A stretch of 45,213 bases of DNA from the NCBI GenBank assembly GCA_011682695.1, contig JAACED010000011.1, positions 1 to 45,213 on the forward strand, in the 5' to 3' direction. This document shows positions 8,097-16,530 of the stretch, one piece after another. The stretch comes from Gammaproteobacteria bacterium (GTDB taxonomy: Bacteria; Actinomycetota; Acidimicrobiia; Spongiisociales; UBA4744). The notes beneath the pieces were generated by a model. It had not been told where the DNA came from. It saw only the letters and a list, made by a program, of their open reading frames with translations, and searched no databases. Positions within the stretch are counted from its first letter, which is position 1, and the number at the start of each line of letters is the position of its first letter. Both the position numbers and the translations under genes were made by a program.

Positions 8097-10094
8097 GTGA
8101 CCAACCGAAACCAGCATCGACCCCGATCGCCGTCGGGCTCGAACGACTCTCGAGACTCTGGGAAGCCCCCTGGGCCCGGCGGTTTGCCGGAGCAATCCAA
8201 GCTCGCGCCCATCTGGTGGATCATCCTCATCGGACTGCTCATCTGGAACGCGTTTGCGTTTCTCGGTTCGGCCCCCAAGAAGGCGCCGCTCCCTTACACG
8301 GAGTTTCTTCATCAGGTGCGTGCCGGCAACGTCGAACGGGTAGAGATCAAAGGGGATGCGATCAGCGGCAAGCTGATCAAACCCATGAGCCTTGCCGAGG
8401 TGCAGGCGGCAGCGGGTGTCACGACGACCACGGCTGCGGGCAAGGAGTCGACGACAACCACGACCACTCCGGTCGAGTTCAGCGAATTCAAGACCACATT
8501 TCCCCAGAGCGTCGGTGATCCCAGGCTGCTGCCGCTCTTGGAGAACCATGAGGTCGCCGTCGATGTCTCGCCGGTGAGCACAACCTGGACCGCCATCCTG
8601 ATCAACGTCCTTCCGTTCGTTCTCTTGATCGGCCTGCTGTCATGGATGGGCAAGCGAACGATGCAAGGACAATCCGGACTCCTTGGTTTCGGCAAGAGCA
8701 AAGCGCGCGAGTACACGACGGAACGACCGGATGTGTCCTTTGCCGATGTTGCCGGGGCGGAAGAAGCGAAAGCTGATCTGCAGCAGGTGATCGGTTTCCT
8801 CAAGGATCCCGAGAAGTTTCATCGGGTTGGCGCACGCCTCCCGCGCGGCTTCCTGCTCGTCGGACCCCCGGGAACAGGAAAGACACTGCTGGCCAAGGCC
8901 GTGGCCGGGGAAGCCTCGGTGCCGTTTCTGAATATCAGCGCGTCCGAGTTCGTCGAGATGTTCGTCGGTGTAGGCGCAAGCCGGGTACGCGACCTGTTTC
9001 AGAAGGCCAAGGACATTGCACCCGCCATTGTCTTCATCGACGAGTTGGACGCAGTGGCACGCCGCAGAGGTGCAGGGTTGGGGACCGTGAACGATGAACG
9101 CGAGCAGACTCTCAACCAACTTCTCACGGAGATGGACGGGTTCGATGAGCGACAGAGTGTGATCGTGCTGGCTGCCACCAACCGGCCCGATGTGCTGGAT
9201 CCAGCGCTTTTGCGTCCGGGCCGGTTTGACCGACAGATCGTGGTTCCACTACCCAACCTGGAAGGCCGGCAAGGCATCCTGGAGATTCATACGAAGAAGC
9301 TGCACCTGGCTCCAGACGTGGATCTGGCCAAGCTGGCCCGGCGGACCATAGGCTTGAGCGGTGCAGACCTCGCCAACATTGTGAACGAGGCAGCGCTGAT
9401 GGCTGCCGAATCCGGTGCGGAGACGGTGGGGGAGAAGGAATTCGACGCAGCGGTCGACAAAGTCACGCTCGGCGCGGAACGTCACATGCCGATGAGGGAG
9501 CAAGACCAGAGGCTGGTCGCCTATCACGAGTCCGGTCACACGCTGGTCGCTTGGTACTCGAGGTTGGCGGACCCGGTGGACAAAGTGACGATCATTCCGC
9601 ACGGGCTGGCGCTCGGTGTCACGGAACAGCTTCCTGCGGAGGAGCGAGTCAACTACAGCCGGGAGTACCTTCGCACGAAAGTGGCGATCATGCTCGGAGG
9701 CCGCACGTCTGAAGAGTTGGTATTCGAGGATTTCACGACCGGAGCAGAGTCCGACATCGTCGAGGTCACCAAGCTCGTCCGCAGAATGGTGACGAGGTGG
9801 GGGATGGGGAGCTTCGGCCCACTTTCGCTGGACGGCGACGAGGATACGCCATTCCTCGGTTATGAGATGGCCCGGGGACGCTATGTGAGCGAAGAGACGC
9901 AGGCTCAGGTCGATAGGGACATTCAGACGATCATCGCGGAGCAGCACAAGGTCGCGCTATCGGTACTGGAACAACACCGTGAAGCTCTCGATCGCCTCGT
10001 CGACGCCCTCATGGATCATGAAACCGTCGAAGATGATGAACTTCGGGAGATCCTCGGGCCATCGGCGTCCGAAATCGCGAGTTCCGAAGCGTGA
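8097..10094 (+). CDS. ftsH: ATP-dependent zinc metalloprotease FtsH
   Basis: A 665-residue membrane-anchored AAA+ protease that degrades misfolded or regulatory membrane proteins. It has TM1 (about residues 37-58), an extracytoplasmic domain carrying an unusual Thr-rich insert ([12 protein letters not shown]), TM2 near residue 165, Walker A GPPGTGKT at 256-263, Walker [10 protein letters not shown], the second region of homology [20 protein letters not shown], and the zinc site HESGH at about 477-481 with the third ligand in TTGAESDI. The start is GTG at 8097, preceded by GAGGGAG. It begins 31 nt after the acyl-CoA synthetase and may be cotranscribed. Length is typical. Confidence 0.97.
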   Translation: MTNRNQHRPRSPSGSNDSRDSGKPPGPGGLPEQSKLAPIWWIILIGLLIWNAFAFLGSAPKKAPLPYTEFLHQVRAGNVERVEIKGDAISGKLIKPMSLAEVQAAAGVTTTTAAGKESTTTTTTPVEFSEFKTTFPQSVGDPRLLPLLENHEVAVDVSPVSTTWTAILINVLPFVLLIGLLSWMGKRTMQGQSGLLGFGKSKAREYTTERPDVSFADVAGAEEAKADLQQVIGFLKDPEKFHRVGARLPRGFLLVGPPGTGKTLLAKAVAGEASVPFLNISASEFVEMFVGVGASRVRDLFQKAKDIAPAIVFIDELDAVARRRGAGLGTVNDEREQTLNQLLTEMDGFDERQSVIVLAATNRPDVLDPALLRPGRFDRQIVVPLPNLEGRQGILEIHTKKLHLAPDVDLAKLARRTIGLSGADLANIVNEAALMAAESGAETVGEKEFDAAVDKVTLGAERHMPMREQDQRLVAYHESGHTLVAWYSRLADPVDKVTIIPHGLALGVTEQLPAEERVNYSREYLRTKVAIMLGGRTSEELVFEDFTTGAESDIVEVTKLVRRMVTRWGMGSFGPLSLDGDEDTPFLGYEMARGRYVSEETQAQVDRDIQTIIAEQHKVALSVLEQHREALDRLVDALMDHETVEDDELREILGPSASEIASSEA

Positions 10095-10146
10095 GAGCCA
10101 TCGGGCGTATCGATAGTCGGTAAGGCAATCACGGCGTTGAGGATCG

Positions 10147-11091
10147 CTACCGAACCTCGATCAGTTCATCCTCCGGGGGCAGATCTGCCGTTGCTTCGAT
10201 GACCTCATCCGCGCGTGGAAGAGCCAGACCCGGGCGCGACACCGAGAGAGCGCTTGCAGCGTTGGCAAACCTCGCCGCGTCTCGCCAGCTGCCGCCTGCG
10301 GAACGGTGCACGGCAAGGGCAGCGATGAACACGTCACCGGCACCCGTCTCGTCGTTCGGCTCCACCAGAAGGGTGGGGATGCGCAACAGTTCGTCATCGT
10401 GGCCGAAGATGACTCCGGCGTGGCCGAGTTTGAGGAACACGTTCTTCGCTCCTGCATCGAGGAGGTCGCGCACGGAGAGCACCGGGCTGAGGGACGATGT
10501 CGAAGAGCGACCGGTCAGTGACGTTCCCTCCTGGAGGTCCGGTGTGATGGCTTCGGCTGCGACCAGGGAAGCCCTCGTGACATCCTCAGGGGGTGCAGGG
10601 TCGAGGAACAGGCGGACATCTTGCCCGACAGCCCACGTTGTGAGACGAGCAAGCACATCGGCCGGGATCTCCGCCTGCACCAGGATCACATTGCATGATG
10701 CGAGCACGGGGAGCGCAGCTTGCACGTCGGACCATGTGAGATGCGCATTGGCGCCAGGTACGTAAACGAGTGATTGATGGTGGCCGTCGGTGAGGCGGAT
10801 TGCCACGAAACCGGTGCGGACACCTTCTGTAACGAGGACGTGTTCGGCGTTGACGCCGTCCGCGACAACAGACTCTCGGCAATCGCTTCCGAATTCATCA
10901 TCCCCGACTCGACCGACAAGGAACACTTCCGCACCGAGCACCGCGGCGGCGCGAGCCTGGTTGGCGCCCTTCCCACCTGGCTGAGCGAGATAGTTGCCTG
11001 CCCGGAATGCAGCTTGGCTGCGGCTCTCACTGACATCGAACAGGTGGATGTCCATGTTGAGTCCACCGACGACACCAATCCGAACGCTCAT
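10147..11091 (-). CDS. PfkB-family carbohydrate kinase (ribokinase-like)
   Basis: A 314-residue sugar kinase. The N-terminal signature GGLNMDIHLFD and QPGGKGANQARAAAVLG, and the C-terminal signature NDETGAGDVFIAAL containing the anion hole and catalytic Asp, identify the ribokinase/PfkB fold. Ribokinase itself is the nearest match in layout, but the substrate (ribose or another sugar or nucleoside) cannot be fixed and no sugar transporter is adjacent. AAAGGAG sits about 4 nt before the ATG at 11091. Convergent with ftsH, with 52 bp between. Confidence 0.9.
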   Translation of the reverse strand: MSVRIGVVGGLNMDIHLFDVSESRSQAAFRAGNYLAQPGGKGANQARAAAVLGAEVFLVGRVGDDEFGSDCRESVVADGVNAEHVLVTEGVRTGFVAIRLTDGHHQSLVYVPGANAHLTWSDVQAALPVLASCNVILVQAEIPADVLARLTTWAVGQDVRLFLDPAPPEDVTRASLVAAEAITPDLQEGTSLTGRSSTSSLSPVLSVRDLLDAGAKNVFLKLGHAGVIFGHDDELLRIPTLLVEPNDETGAGDVFIAALAVHRSAGGSWRDAARFANAASALSVSRPGLALPRADEVIEATADLPPEDELIEVR

Positions 11092-11138
11092 GATTCTCCT
11101 TTGCGGTGGGCTTCATGCTACGCGTACGGGCTTCGCGG

Positions 11139-11144
11139 TAGTAT
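11139..11144 (+). promoter_or_regulatory. Putative -10 element (TAGTAT)
   Basis: TAGTAT ends 6 nt before the ATG at 11151, so transcription would start at that ATG. The competing start is GTG 11172, which has AAGGAG (11161-11166) 5 nt upstream. A transcript beginning at 11151 could serve both. Confidence 0.45.
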
Positions 11145-11150
11145 TCTCAG

Positions 11151-12431
11151 ATGCCGCGCAAAGGAGTCACGGTGGACTCCAAAGACGCCACGAAGGCGAT
11201 TATCGGGATCTTGTTGGATCGGTCGGGGAACCCGCTGGCGTTCCGACTGTGGGACGGTGAGCGCATCGGGCCGGCCGACGCTCCCGTCACGATCGCACTC
11301 CAACATCCTGGTGCGCTCCGAGCACTGCTGATTCCACCGGACGACCTGACCGCCGGAGAGGCATACGTTTACGACGACGTCGATATCGAAGGCGACATCT
11401 TCTCGCTGTTGGACTTCGGTTTCGAGTTCGTGGAGGGCGGCATGAGCAAGTCGACGGCACTGTCGCTCTTTCGTCTGGCACGCAAGTTACCCAGACAGAG
11501 CCGGCGCAGAAATGCGGATCGGCCGAAGAAGCAAGGTCGTTTACATTCGATTCGGCGGGACCGTCAGGACATCCGTTACCACTACGACGTCGGCAACGCC
11601 TTCTATCGACAGTTTCTCGATCCGTTGATGGTCTACTCGAGCGCTGCGTTTCTCGACCCTACCGAACCGCTCGAAACGGCACAGCGGAGGAAGCTGGACA
11701 TGATCTGTCGCAAACTTCAGCTTCGCTCCGGACAACGCCTCCTCGATGTGGGTTGCGGCTGGGGAGCGCTCGTAACCCACGCCGTCCGTAACTACGGCGT
11801 CGACGCAGTCGGGATCACGCTCTCGTCCCAGCAGGCCGCATGGGCTCGCGAGCTGGTTGATCGTGAAGGTCTGACCGACCGAATCACGATTCTCGAATGT
11901 GACTACCGGGAGATCGAAGGAACCTACGATGCCATCGCCTCCATCGGTATGTTCGAGCACGTTGGCCGCATCAAGATGCGAGCGTATTTCGAGCGGCTAC
12001 GAAACCTGCTCGCCCCCGGTGGTGTTCTCCTCAACCATGGGATCGGAACTCGTGACCGGGGCCGTGGCCGTGGCCGGATCAAACCGACGTTCGTTTCCAC
12101 GTACGTCTTCCCCGACGGGGAACTGCTTCCGATCGAAGAGGTCATCGGTGTCGCCGAGCGATCCGGCTTTGAATTGCGAGACCTGGAATCGCTGCGCATC
12201 AGCTACGCGGTCACGTTGCGTCGGTGGGTGGCCAACCTGGAGCGACACCGGGCCGAAGCCATTGCCGCAGCAGACGAGCGCATCTACCGTATCTGGAGGG
12301 CGTTCATGGCCGGATCCGCCCTTTCGTTCGAGAAGGCGAGGATCAGCGTCTACCAGCTCGTACTTGCCGACCCGCGCCGACCGTGGATCTACGGCAGAGC
12401 GTGGGCGATGGCCGAGGACGATGAGTGTTGA
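11151..12431 (+). CDS. Cyclopropane-fatty-acyl-phospholipid synthase-like SAM methyltransferase
   Basis: A 426-residue protein of the CFA/mycolic-acid-cyclopropane-synthase family, which transfers a methylene or methyl group from S-adenosylmethionine to an unsaturated acyl chain in the membrane. An N-terminal substrate-recognition domain (about residues 1-120) precedes the catalytic domain with IRYHYDVGNAFYRQFLD, the SAM-binding LLDVGCGWGALVTHA, ITLSSQQAAWARE and the MFEHVG segment. The C-terminal helical part carries basic residues. Length is normal for the family. The start may be ATG 11151 (leaderless) or GTG 11172 (good Shine-Dalgarno); I keep the longer form. It is divergent from the kinase. 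Confidence 0.9.
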   Translation: MPRKGVTVDSKDATKAIIGILLDRSGNPLAFRLWDGERIGPADAPVTIALQHPGALRALLIPPDDLTAGEAYVYDDVDIEGDIFSLLDFGFEFVEGGMSKSTALSLFRLARKLPRQSRRRNADRPKKQGRLHSIRRDRQDIRYHYDVGNAFYRQFLDPLMVYSSAAFLDPTEPLETAQRRKLDMICRKLQLRSGQRLLDVGCGWGALVTHAVRNYGVDAVGITLSSQQAAWARELVDREGLTDRITILECDYREIEGTYDAIASIGMFEHVGRIKMRAYFERLRNLLAPGGVLLNHGIGTRDRGRGRGRIKPTFVSTYVFPDGELLPIEEVIGVAERSGFELRDLESLRISYAVTLRRWVANLERHRAEAIAAADERIYRIWRAFMAGSALSFEKARISVYQLVLADPRRPWIYGRAWAMAEDDEC

Positions 12432-12494
12432 AGGTGCGCTGCGCTCGCAGGCAGATACAACTCGTGCACTGTGGTGGAATCGGAGGAGGATGGC

Positions 12495-13211
12495 ATGAAA
12501 GTGGCACCGGGAGTGCATCGACTCGGGACGAGTCTCATCAACTTCTATGTCATAGAGGAGGGTGAGAGCTTCACTGTGGTCGACGCCGGGCTGCCCGGGT
12601 ACTGGCCGTTTCTCACAGAGTTCCTCGACTCGTCGGGAAGCAGTCCGGCCGACATCGCTGCCGTGGTGGTGACCCACGCTCATGTGGACCACATCGGATT
12701 CTCGGAGCGTCTCCGAGCCCAACGAGGCGTTCCGGTGCACATGCATGTGGATGATGCCGCTCTTGCCACCGGTCGGGAGAAGGCTCGGTTTCCCATGGGG
12801 CCGATCTGGCGTCCGGTCCTGCTGCGCTACCTTGCGCACGGCGTCAAGCACAAAGGGTTTCCGTTTCCGACGGTGCTGGAAGTGGCTGCTTTCGACGACG
12901 GCGAGGTTCTCGACGTCCCTGGCAGACTTCAGGTGATCCATGCTCCAGGCCACACCAAGGGAAGTTGCGTGTTGCGGTCCGGAAACGTGTTGTTTGCCGG
13001 CGATGTCCTGGCGACCGTCAACATCACGACCGGAGAGGCCGGCCCGAGAATCGGCCCGAGCTTCGTCAACGACGACAGTGAGCAGGCACTTCTTTCCTTG
13101 GATCGTCTTGTGGGACTGGATATCGACACGGTGCTCGTGGGGCACGGCGATCCGTGGACAGGTGGGATCGACGAAGCGGTCCGGCAGGCCCGTCAGGTGG
13201 GCATCTGGTGA
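12495..13211 (+). CDS. MBL-fold metallohydrolase
   Basis: A 238-residue metallo-beta-lactamase-fold hydrolase. The zinc ligand motif THAHVDHIG (HxHxDH) and the further ligands in PGHTKGS, FAGDVL and VLVGHGDPW are all present. The substrate is unknown; members cleave thioesters, lactones or phosphodiesters. The ATG at 12495 is chosen because GGAGGAGGA lies just upstream; an in-frame ATG at 12471 lacks this. It follows the CFA-like gene by 63 bp on the same strand and ends 3 bp before the convergent amidohydrolase stop. Confidence 0.9.
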   Translation: MKVAPGVHRLGTSLINFYVIEEGESFTVVDAGLPGYWPFLTEFLDSSGSSPADIAAVVVTHAHVDHIGFSERLRAQRGVPVHMHVDDAALATGREKARFPMGPIWRPVLLRYLAHGVKHKGFPFPTVLEVAAFDDGEVLDVPGRLQVIHAPGHTKGSCVLRSGNVLFAGDVLATVNITTGEAGPRIGPSFVNDDSEQALLSLDRLVGLDIDTVLVGHGDPWTGGIDEAVRQARQVGIW

Positions 13212-13214
13212 GCC

Positions 13215-14453
13215 TCACGCGTTCTTGACGAGTGATCCGCCCTTCCACACCTTGACGACGTTCGTCGGATCTGCAAGGACGGTGATGTCATCGAGTGGAT
13301 TGGAGGAAACCGCGATGACATCGGCGTCGAAGCCTGCCGTGAGTTGACCCGAGTTCGGCGCCTGGGGCCCGAGCGTCGTGGGACCGTTGGCGGTGGCGGC
13401 CTCGATGATTTCCAGGGGTGACAGGCCGGCCCGCGCGAGGTAGACGACTTCTTCGCCGTTTGCGCCCCAAGGCACGGCAGAGTCCGCACCGCTCGTCGCG
13501 ATGTCGGTGCCGAGAGCGATCCTGACTCCTGCCTCATACGCCAGCGAGATGGCCTGCATGTGACGGTCTCCGATCTCGACGAGTTTCTGATAGGCGTATT
13601 CCGGCATGCCGGATTCTCTGCCTCCGGCGAGGAGACGCTCGACTATGAAACGGGTCGGAACCAGGGTCGCTCCCTGCTCCTTCATCTGTGCGGCGGTTTC
13701 CTCGTCGAGGTAGGTGCCGTGCTCGATCGTCGCGACACCGGCATCGAGGGCGGCTCTGATGCCAGGTGTGCCGTGGCAATGGGCCATCACGACCCGTTCG
13801 GCTCGCTCTGCCTCTTCTACGATGGCGTGCAGCTCTTCAGCGCTGAACTGCTGGTGGATGGGATGATCGATCTCACTCATGACACCACCTGACGCACAGA
13901 CCTTGATGACTTTGGCGTTGCGGCGCAGTTGCTTGCGCGTCGCCTTCAGGCATTCCGGGACACCGTCACAGATGCTGAGCCAGCCGCCGGAAGCTTCATA
14001 GTCGAGCACCCAGTCGAGCGGATAGGAGTGCAGGTCGCCGTGGCCCCCTGTGGTACTGAGGATGGATCCGGCAGCGTAGATGTTCGGCCCGACAACCGTG
14101 CCTTCGGCGACCGCTCGGGCCAGGTACACACCGAAGCCTCCCGCTTCGCGCAGGGACGTGAATCCTGCGCTCAGAGCAGCCTCGGCATCTCTGGCGGATC
14201 GGACACCGGCGAGGACGTGGGGGATTCGGGGAGTCTCGTCGATGTTGGGTGTCGTGAGACCTGTGAAGTGTGTGTGGCAATCCCACATGCCGGGCATCAC
14301 CGCAGGAACCTTTGTGACGGTCGCTGATGGGGATGCCGGTGCTGCCTCGACGGGACCCGCATAGGTGATGGTGGTGTCTTCGATGATCACGCAACCATCA
14401 TCGATGGGCGTTCCCCGTCCGGGAATGAGGACATCGGCTTCGATACGCTGCAT
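13215..14453 (-). CDS. Metal-dependent amidohydrolase (imidazolonepropionase/prolidase-like)
   Basis: A 412-residue amidohydrolase-superfamily enzyme. Metal ligands are visible in CHTHF (HxH), VIKVCASGG (candidate carboxylated Lys), VMAHCHGTPG, ATIEHGTYLD and the final Asp of ALGTDIATSG. The small N- and C-terminal beta-sandwich (DVLIPGRGTPIDDGCVIIED and FDADVIAVSSNPLDD) is complete. Related enzymes hydrolyse cyclic amides or Xaa-Pro-type dipeptides; substrate is not assignable. GAGGTG lies before the ATG. The intergenic region upstream (14454-14635) holds repeat copy C. Confidence 0.88.
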   Translation of the reverse strand: MQRIEADVLIPGRGTPIDDGCVIIEDTTITYAGPVEAAPASPSATVTKVPAVMPGMWDCHTHFTGLTTPNIDETPRIPHVLAGVRSARDAEAALSAGFTSLREAGGFGVYLARAVAEGTVVGPNIYAAGSILSTTGGHGDLHSYPLDWVLDYEASGGWLSICDGVPECLKATRKQLRRNAKVIKVCASGGVMSEIDHPIHQQFSAEELHAIVEEAERAERVVMAHCHGTPGIRAALDAGVATIEHGTYLDEETAAQMKEQGATLVPTRFIVERLLAGGRESGMPEYAYQKLVEIGDRHMQAISLAYEAGVRIALGTDIATSGADSAVPWGANGEEVVYLARAGLSPLEIIEAATANGPTTLGPQAPNSGQLTAGFDADVIAVSSNPLDDITVLADPTNVVKVWKGGSLVKNA

Positions 14454-14509
14454 TGGTCACCTCTTCCTTCGCCCGCAAGTTACCCACCTGTAGCGATGGC
14501 CGCCAGCAG

Positions 14510-14622
14510 CCGGCAGGAGTCGCGACGCTCTGCGGTCTTGGTGCCTGATAGGTCGCGATACGAAATATGAGGTACGAAATACCAGTTACCAGGTACCAGG
14601 TACAGCGAGCGAAGCGAGCCTC
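14510..14622 (+). repeat. Dispersed intergenic repeat, copy C
   Basis: It opens with CGGCAGGAGTCGCGACGCTC (shared with copy B), continues with TGCGGTCTTGG and GGTCGCGATACGAAATATGA, then short-period ACCAGGTACCAGGTAC units, and closes with GAGCGAAGCGAGCC as in copy A. It abuts the EamA gene promoter. Confidence 0.7.
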
Positions 14623-14623
14623 C

Positions 14624-14629
14624 TAGGCT
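14624..14629 (+). promoter_or_regulatory. Putative -10 element (TAGGCT), leaderless start
   Basis: TAGGCT ends 6 nt before the ATG at 14636 and there is no Shine-Dalgarno sequence, the cleanest leaderless arrangement in the window. It sits directly at the end of repeat copy C. Confidence 0.5.
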
Positions 14630-14635
14630 CACCCG

Positions 14636-15565
14636 ATGCAGAAAGCGGCCTCCACGACTCGGATTGGTGCCACGGTCGGTGTTGTCTGTATCTCGTTCTC
14701 GGCGATCCTGGTGCGAGCAGCGGAGGTTTCACCTTCCACGGCTGCCTTCTTTCGCGCCGTTTACGCCATTCCGATCCTTGCCGTGGTGTGGTGGTGGCGC
14801 CGGGATCGGGATCAGCGTGTCTCAGAGTCTCGATGGATCGCCGTAGGCGCAGGCCTTCTCCTTGCTCTCGACTTGACCATCTGGCACCACTCGATCGAGA
14901 TGGTCGGTGCGGGTCTTGCGACGGTACTGGCGAATGCTCAGGTCATCTTTGTCGCACTGGCGGCTTGGTTGGTGTGGCGAGAGCGTCCGTCGAGGGCCAC
15001 GTTCTGGATCGGTCCCGTCGTCATCGCGGGGCTGGTCCTCGTGTCGGGGCTTGGCCGTGACGACGCCTATGGATCGAATCCGACCCTCGGCGTCATTCTG
15101 GGCGCCGCCACCGGGATCACGTATGCCGCGTTTCTGATCGTGTTTCGCTCGGCTACACGGCGCCACGACGCTCCACCGGCCGGCCCGCTTCTGGACGCGA
15201 CGATCGGAACCGCTGTTGGCTCCCTCGCGTTGGGAGCGATGTTTGGAACCGTTTCATTCGTGCCGACGTGGCCTGCACACGGCTGGCTCGCGCTGCTGGC
15301 AATCGTCTCTCAGGTCGTCGGATGGCTGTTGATCGCCACTGCACTGCCGAAGCTGCCCGCTCTGGAGACCTCGGTCCTGTTGCTCATCCAGCCGGTGGCG
15401 GCGTTGCTGTGGGGCCGGCTGTTCTTCGCGGAGACAATGTCGTGGATCCAGGCCGCGGGGGTGGTGATGGTGATCATAGGAGTGCTGTCGATCTCGGCGC
15501 GCGGAGCGACCGTTCAACGCGGCGTCCTGGATGTTGATAGCCTGCGGTCGAGGAGGACGACATGA
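14636..15565 (+). CDS. EamA-family (DMT superfamily) transporter
   Basis: A 309-residue membrane protein with about ten hydrophobic helices arranged as two EamA repeats. The first opens with GVVCISFSAILVRAAEVSPSTAAFFRA, and the second repeat ends in LLIQPVAALLWGRLFFAETM, a typical EamA motif. These proteins export metabolites, amino acids or nucleotides; substrate is unknown. Its stop overlaps the start of the alpha/beta hydrolase (ATGA), so the two are probably translated together. Confidence 0.9.
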   Translation: MQKAASTTRIGATVGVVCISFSAILVRAAEVSPSTAAFFRAVYAIPILAVVWWWRRDRDQRVSESRWIAVGAGLLLALDLTIWHHSIEMVGAGLATVLANAQVIFVALAAWLVWRERPSRATFWIGPVVIAGLVLVSGLGRDDAYGSNPTLGVILGAATGITYAAFLIVFRSATRRHDAPPAGPLLDATIGTAVGSLALGAMFGTVSFVPTWPAHGWLALLAIVSQVVGWLLIATALPKLPALETSVLLLIQPVAALLWGRLFFAETMSWIQAAGVVMVIIGVLSISARGATVQRGVLDVDSLRSRRTT

Positions 15566-16341
15566 AACTCGAGGTCATCACGCACGAACCTGTGATGGAT
15601 CGCAAACCCGAACCGCTGCTGTTTGTTCATGGAGCATGGCATGGGGCCTGGTGCTGGAATGAGCACTTTCTTCCCTATTTCGCGGAGCACGGGTACGAAG
15701 CCCACGCGCTGAGCCTTCGGGGTCATGGCAAGAGTGAGATCGACGGGAGTCTGCGCGTTGCTCGCATGCGTGACTACGTGGCCGACGTTGTCTCCGTGGC
15801 CGAAGGCTTGAGTTCCCCTCCGGTGCTCATCGGGCACTCGATGGGTGGCCTCATCGTGCAGATGTATCTCGAGGACCATTCGGCCCCCGGGGGAGTGCTT
15901 CTGGCTTCCGACCCGGTCCGGGGAGTACTCGGCGCGACGCTGCGCATCGCCAAACGCCACCCGGGTGCGTTCCTGAAGGCGAACCTCGTCTGGAACCTGT
16001 ACCCGATCGTTGCCACCCCTGAACTCGCCCGGGAGGCTTTTTTCACCGAGAGCATGCCCGACGAACTGGTTGCCACGTACCATCGGCAACTCCAGGCCGA
16101 GTCGTATCTTGGCTATCTGGACATGATCTTCCGGCTGCCCAAACCCGAGAGAGTGAAGACACCGATGCTGGTCATGGGAGCCGAAAAGGACACGATCTTC
16201 ACTCCGGCGGAGGTCGCGGCGACCGCTGCAGCATATAAAACGGAACCGGTCATGGTGTCCGGTATGGGGCACGACATGATGCTCGAATCCGGCTGGCAGG
16301 AGGTCGCGGCCACGATTCTGAAGTGGCTTGAGGACAGATAA
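15562..16341 (+). CDS. Alpha/beta-fold hydrolase
   Basis: A 259-residue serine hydrolase of the alpha/beta family. The oxyanion segment FVHGAWHGAWCW, the nucleophile elbow GHSMGG (Ser93), an acidic residue in MGAEKDTIF and the catalytic His in GMGHDMMLE form a complete triad. It resembles small esterases or lysophospholipases; substrate is unknown. It overlaps the EamA gene by 4 bp, suggesting that it acts on a compound linked to that transporter, which is inference. Confidence 0.9.
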   Translation: MKLEVITHEPVMDRKPEPLLFVHGAWHGAWCWNEHFLPYFAEHGYEAHALSLRGHGKSEIDGSLRVARMRDYVADVVSVAEGLSSPPVLIGHSMGGLIVQMYLEDHSAPGGVLLASDPVRGVLGATLRIAKRHPGAFLKANLVWNLYPIVATPELAREAFFTESMPDELVATYHRQLQAESYLGYLDMIFRLPKPERVKTPMLVMGAEKDTIFTPAEVAATAAAYKTEPVMVSGMGHDMMLESGWQEVAATILKWLEDR

Positions 16342-16530
16342 TCCGTACGAGGCTCATGGGCGCTGATCCGGGAGACTATGGAAATAGGGTCCTTTGTCTG
16401 CCATCTGGCCTCTAGAAACGGAACGCCGTGAAGCGTACGGTCAAGTGTGATGGGCTAACGTGTCCATATTGAAAACCAGGAGAGAAGAGGGGTCCTGAGA
16501 GGCCGCTCTGTTGTCAAGGAGTCTGCTCCC

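Noticed and set aside
11997-13145. 382-codon minus-strand frame opposite the CFA-like and MBL genes
   Set aside because: Lies antisense to two well-supported genes and its translation shows no domain.
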